From Oxalobacter formigenes (GTDB taxonomy: Bacteria > Pseudomonadota > Gammaproteobacteria > Burkholderiales > Burkholderiaceae_D), in NCBI RefSeq assembly GCF_027158485.1, contig NZ_JAMKYJ010000002.1: DNA of 64,000 nt, one strand, 5' to 3'. Both the position numbers and the translations under genes were made by a program. This document shows positions 60,701-64,000 of this stretch, one piece after another (position 1 is the first letter of the stretch; every line of letters starts with the position of its first letter). The notes beneath the pieces are model-generated. The model searched no databases. It was not told the DNA's origin and saw nothing but the letters and a program-made list of their open reading frames with translations.

Positions 60701-61555
60701 TCAATCGTGGTACTGGGTCAACCTTATATAGATCGGTGCACCCGCTTCCACCTGTGTTATTTCAATTAATGTCTCTTTTGCCAGTTCCAGAAGGGCCAGA
60801 AAGTGTACGATGACGACAGCAACGCCTTCCGACGTTTCAAAGAGCTCATAAAATTCAACGAACCGGACATCGCGCAACTGGCGCAATATGGATGACATAT
60901 GTGCCCGGACGGACAATTCCTGTTTGGAAACCGTATGTTTTGTCGTCAGTTTGGCCCGACGGATGATTTCGGCAAACGCTTCCTGCAATTCACTGGCAGA
61001 AACAGTGGGCCATTGCCGTTCGGTATTTTTGGCAATTTTGGCCTGGGTCAGGAAAAAATCATTGCCCAGTTTGGGAATCTGATCCAGCGTCTGGGCGGCC
61101 AGTTTCATTTTTTCATATTCCAGGAGGCGTCTGACCAGTTCGGCACGTGGATCTTCCGGCTCTTCATCTGAAATGGTTTTGACCTTCGGAAGCAAAAGGC
61201 GTGACTTGATTTCAACGAGTAAAGCTGCCATCAGCAGGTATTCGGCAGCCAGTTCGAGTTTTTGCGATCGGATACGGTCGACGTATTGCAGGTATTGCAG
61301 CGTCAGCTGTGCCATTGGAATGTCGAGGATGTTGAAATTCTGTTTCCGGATAAGGTAAAGCAGAAAATCCAGCGGGCCTTCAAAAGCATCGAGAAAAACT
61401 TCCAGCGCTTCGGGCGGAATGTAAAGATCGTTCGGCATTTCCAGTACGGATTCGCCGTAAAGACGGGCTATGGCGTCGTTACTTTCTGCATTGGCAGACG
61501 AAACAGGAGCTTTCTCCCGGGATGTTGCCATATCGTCTGATGAAGAATCTGCCAT
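60701..61555 (-). CDS. scpA: Segregation and condensation protein A
   Basis: The 284-residue kleisin bridges the SMC heads with ScpB. The N-terminal kleisin motif is FEGPLDFLLYLIRKQNFNIL near residue 58, preceded by a ~45-residue polar extension. The middle is helical (LELAAEYLLMAALLVEIKSR), and the C-terminal winged-helix segment (~215-284) ends YIRLTQYHD. It is upstream of panC on the same strand with an 80-base gap. scpB is not in the window. Confidence 0.94.
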   Translation of the reverse strand: MADSSSDDMATSREKAPVSSANAESNDAIARLYGESVLEMPNDLYIPPEALEVFLDAFEGPLDFLLYLIRKQNFNILDIPMAQLTLQYLQYVDRIRSQKLELAAEYLLMAALLVEIKSRLLLPKVKTISDEEPEDPRAELVRRLLEYEKMKLAAQTLDQIPKLGNDFFLTQAKIAKNTERQWPTVSASELQEAFAEIIRRAKLTTKHTVSKQELSVRAHMSSILRQLRDVRFVEFYELFETSEGVAVVIVHFLALLELAKETLIEITQVEAGAPIYIRLTQYHD

Positions 61556-61570
61556 AAAACCGTTTGAAAA

Positions 61571-61768
61571 TCAGTGTGAAGATTTGGGTATGGGCTTGTT
61601 TTTGCCCTTTTTCAGCTGAAAAGGAAGATGGCTCGCCGGAATTTTTCGCAATACTGAGAATTCCTCTTTTTTTTCAGTTTCAGGCAGAACGGGGTTTTTG
61701 ATCTGCCAGTCTTTTATTTGTGCATCCAGTTCGGATGAATAATTGCTCAAGAGCCTGAATTGAATCAT
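61571..61768 (-). CDS. Small hypothetical protein, possibly DUF3460-like
   Basis: A 65-residue basic protein starting MIQFRLLSNYSSELDAQIKD, then WQIKNPVLPETEKKEE and a basic C-terminus. A small DUF3460 gene commonly precedes scpA in Burkholderiales, and the YxSExxxxIxxxxxKNP pattern is loosely compatible, but the match is weak. No clear ribosome site precedes this ATG; a longer frame extends to 61879, overlapping the acetyltransferase gene end. It ends 15 bases before the scpA start. Confidence 0.45.
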   Translation of the reverse strand: MIQFRLLSNYSSELDAQIKDWQIKNPVLPETEKKEEFSVLRKIPASHLPFQLKKGKNKPIPKSSH

Positions 61769-61868
61769 TGTACGTGCTATTCGTGTGAATGAATTTATCT
61801 GTAAAAGCCGGTGGTGTATTTCGCTATCGATTTTCTCATTAAAACAGGGATTGGGCCGTCGCACCTGT

Positions 61869-62348
61869 TCAAATATCAAGGACCTTCCGCATCATGATCG
61901 GAGGCGGTTCCAGAGTATTACGGGTGGAAAATTCTATTTCCGGTGCCAGCTCGAAACCGTAAGCCTCGTATAAACTGGTCAGCGGTTCCAGATAAAGATG
62001 CAAATAAAGGCGCAATTCGTTTATTTCACACAGTTGGGCGTGGTGAATGATGGCCTCGATCAGATGCTGGGAGAGTTTCTTGCCGCAAAAAGCGGGAATC
62101 AAACCCAGTCGCCGGATTTTCCAGATATGATCGTCTTCATCGAGAGCAGCCCACCGGAGTGAACCGGCAGGTATATCGTCAACTGTCAGGATGAAAGCGC
62201 CGCCATTGTGCAAATCTTCATTGACGTTGACCCATGTGTCCCGATGACCTTGTGCAGTGGGCGGACATTTGCCTGCCCAGGATTTTCTCGTCAAATCGGC
62301 GATTAAACGGGCATCTTCGATGGAAGCTTCCCTGACGGCGATTTTCAT
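61869..62348 (-). CDS. GNAT-family N-acetyltransferase
   Basis: A 159-residue acetyl-CoA-dependent acyltransferase. The N-terminal VREASIEDARLIADLTRKSW is typical. Motif A is less regular: LGLIPAFCGKKLSQHLIEAI, where the Q/R-x-x-G-x-G/A pyrophosphate loop reads FCGKKLS. The C-terminal LYEAYGFELAPE is the GNAT motif B. The substrate is unknown. It begins 8 bases after the metG stop on the same strand, so it is probably co-transcribed. Confidence 0.85.
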   Translation of the reverse strand: MKIAVREASIEDARLIADLTRKSWAGKCPPTAQGHRDTWVNVNEDLHNGGAFILTVDDIPAGSLRWAALDEDDHIWKIRRLGLIPAFCGKKLSQHLIEAIIHHAQLCEINELRLYLHLYLEPLTSLYEAYGFELAPEIEFSTRNTLEPPPIMMRKVLDI

Positions 62349-62356
62349 ATTCAGCC

Positions 62357-64000
62357 TTATCGCAATCGCATGCCCGGTTTGGCACCAGGCCAGGGTTCCA
62401 GGATATAAATGCCGGAATCGTCTTTTCCGGAAGCGGCCATGACCATGCCTTCGGAAACGCCGAATTTCATTTTCCGCGGAGCCAGATTGGCGACAACGAC
62501 GGTCAGTTTGCCGACAAGGTCTTCCGGTTTGTAGGCCGAGCGGATACCCGCAAAGATGTTGCGCAGTTTGCCTTCACCGACATCTACTGACAGACGCAGC
62601 AGCTTGTCTGCACCTTCCACAAGACTGCAATCGACGATTTTGGCGATACGCATATCGACTTTGGCGAAATCGTCAATCGTGATCTGGTCGGCGAGCGGTT
62701 CGATTGCCGGTTCTGGTTTTTCTTCTGCGGATGCCGTTTCTGCTGCCGGTTGTGGTGCGTCAAAAAGGGCTTCCAGCATTTTGTCGTCAACGCGTTGCAT
62801 CAGATGTTCGTAAGGATTGATGGCATGTCCATCGGCCAATGGTTTCGAGACGTCTGACCATTCAAGCGATGGAAGGTTCAAAAATCCTTCGACCTTTTCG
62901 GCGACAGCAGGCAAGACCGGTTTCAGGTAAATGGTCAAAAGCCGGAAAGCTTCGAGCAGGCGGGTGCAGACCTGATGCAATTCTTCTGTTTTTTCCGGAT
63001 CTTTCGCCAGAACCCAGGGCTTGTGTTCGTCGACATAGGCATTGACTTCATCTGCCAGATGCATGATTTGACGCAGCGCCTTGCCGAATTCGCGTGCTTC
63101 ATAAAGTTCAGCGATTTCGGGCGCAGCGGCACGGAGATTATCCAGAATAGGCGTGTCTTTTAATGCCCATCCGGCAGCCAGTTTGCCACCAAAACGTTTG
63201 GTAATGAATCCGGCCGCACGGCTGGCGATGTTGACGTATTTGCCGATCAGGTCGGCATTGACGCGGGCAATGAAATCCTCGCCGGTAAAGTCAAGGTCTT
63301 CGACACGGTCGGACAGTTTGGCAGCGAGATAATAACGCAGCCATTCCGGGTTCATCCCGATGTCCAGATAGCGCAATGGCGAAATGCCGGTGCCGCGCGA
63401 CTTGGACATTTTTTCACCGCCAACAGTGATGAAACCGTGAACGTAAACATTGTTCGGGACACGCATGTCGGCGAAATGCAGCATCGCAGGCCAGAACAGG
63501 GTATGGAAATAAATGATGTCCTTGCCGATGAAGTGGTACTGTTCGGTTTCCGGATCGGCCATGAAAGCGTCGTAATCGCCGCCGGTTTTGCTGAAATAGT
63601 TTTTCAATGAAGCGAGATAACCGACCGGTGCGTCCAGCCAGACGTAAAAATATTTGCCTGGCGCGTCCGGAATTTCAATGCCGAAATAAGGTGCATCACG
63701 GCTGATATCCCAGTCGGAGAGGGCGTTTTCTTCACCGTCCTTGCCCTGCAGCCATTCCCGGGCCTTGTTGGCGACTTCGGGTTGAAGACGCGGATGACCG
63801 TTGACCTTGCCCAATGTCCATTCTTTCAAAAATTCGGTACATTGCGGGTCGGACAGGCGGAAGAAAAAGTGTTCCGACTGTTTCATGACCGGCGTGGCAC
63901 CGGTCAGAATGGAATAGGGGTTTTTCAGTTCGGTAGGAGCGTAAACCGTGCTGCAGACTTCGCAGGTGTCGCCGTACTGGTCTTTTGCGCCACATTTCGG
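62357..64000 (-). CDS. metG: Methionyl-tRNA synthetase, 5' end outside the window
   Basis: 547 residues of the C-terminal part are present; the frame is open across the edge, so the N-terminal HIGH motif lies beyond 64000. The visible part begins in the zinc knuckle (PKCGAKDQYGDTCEVC). The KMSKS loop appears as GGEKMSKSRGTGISPLRYLD. The anticodon-binding helical domain follows, then a linker rich in Ala/Glu/Pro (~395-410) and the C-terminal tRNA-binding EMAP-II-like domain (ITIDDFAKVDMRIAKIVDCS to the end). This is the long, dimeric form of MetG. Confidence 0.96.
   Translation of the reverse strand, partial: PKCGAKDQYGDTCEVCSTVYAPTELKNPYSILTGATPVMKQSEHFFFRLSDPQCTEFLKEWTLGKVNGHPRLQPEVANKAREWLQGKDGEENALSDWDISRDAPYFGIEIPDAPGKYFYVWLDAPVGYLASLKNYFSKTGGDYDAFMADPETEQYHFIGKDIIYFHTLFWPAMLHFADMRVPNNVYVHGFITVGGEKMSKSRGTGISPLRYLDIGMNPEWLRYYLAAKLSDRVEDLDFTGEDFIARVNADLIGKYVNIASRAAGFITKRFGGKLAAGWALKDTPILDNLRAAAPEIAELYEAREFGKALRQIMHLADEVNAYVDEHKPWVLAKDPEKTEELHQVCTRLLEAFRLLTIYLKPVLPAVAEKVEGFLNLPSLEWSDVSKPLADGHAINPYEHLMQRVDDKMLEALFDAPQPAAETASAEEKPEPAIEPLADQITIDDFAKVDMRIAKIVDCSLVEGADKLLRLSVDVGEGKLRNIFAGIRSAYKPEDLVGKLTVVVANLAPRKMKFGVSEGMVMAASGKDDSGIYILEPWPGAKPGMRLR

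Overview
The window is a stretch of bacterial chromosome from a Gram-negative betaproteobacterium, most likely Oxalobacteraceae and probably an Oxalobacter-like organism. Reasons: moderate GC with AT-rich intergenic regions; the gene sets rpsU-yqeY-dnaG-rpoD, gatCAB, mreBCD-mrdAB-rlpA, ybgC-tolQRAB-pal-cpoB and yqgE-ruvX-pyrR-pyrB-pyrC'; a DksA with only one of the four zinc cysteines; and Burkholderiales-type trimeric porins. The assignment rests on protein resemblance read by eye, not on a database search. I see no phage, insertion sequence, CRISPR array or plasmid genes. The region is mostly core genome with small accessory islets.

Layout. 0-5.5 kb: an RNA methyltransferase, a zinc alcohol dehydrogenase, a compact 29-residue membrane-peptide gene with its own promoter, repeat-bearing leader and terminator, an XRE regulator, a small secreted peptide, sodB and a histone-deacetylase-like amidohydrolase. 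5.6-11 kb: the macromolecular synthesis cluster rpsU-yqeY-dnaG-rpoD and a CAU-anticodon tRNA. 11-16 kb: small membrane and secreted proteins, an Old Yellow Enzyme, and a tandem array of three alanine-rich secreted peptides whose leaders share a base-pair-conserved hairpin followed by a T-run. 16-19.4 kb: a large PAS-GGDEF-EAL gene broken by a one-base frameshift. 19.4-23 kb: gatCAB on the minus strand. 23-30 kb: cell-shape operon mreBCD, mrdA, mrdB, then rlpA. 30-34.7 kb: dksA, a histidine-rich COG0523 GTPase and two tandem porins, the first preceded by a possible leader ORF. 34.8-43.7 kb: xerC, a DUF484 gene, apaH, and a minus-strand run ending in pyrimidine genes with a pseudo-dihydroorotase; then dcd and a YoaK-like membrane protein. 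43.8-49 kb: the Tol-Pal operon. 49-54.5 kb: an FNR-family regulator lacking Fe-S ligands with a near-ideal FNR-type promoter upstream, a KGG stress protein, a membrane protein, a kinase/ATPase gene interrupted by an in-frame TAG, and an MBL-fold hydrolase. 54.7-59.7 kb: a cobalamin riboswitch and a btuB-btuC-btuD-btuF B12 uptake operon. 59.8-64 kb: panC, scpA, a small ORF, a GNAT acetyltransferase and the 3' part of metG, cut by the window edge.

The most unusual material is (i) the 29-residue gene with in-frame 9-bp repeats in its leader, (ii) the secreted-peptide array with the conserved leader hairpin, (iii) the FNR-like protein with lost cysteines and a well-placed FNR box, and (iv) two otherwise intact genes each interrupted by a single lesion.
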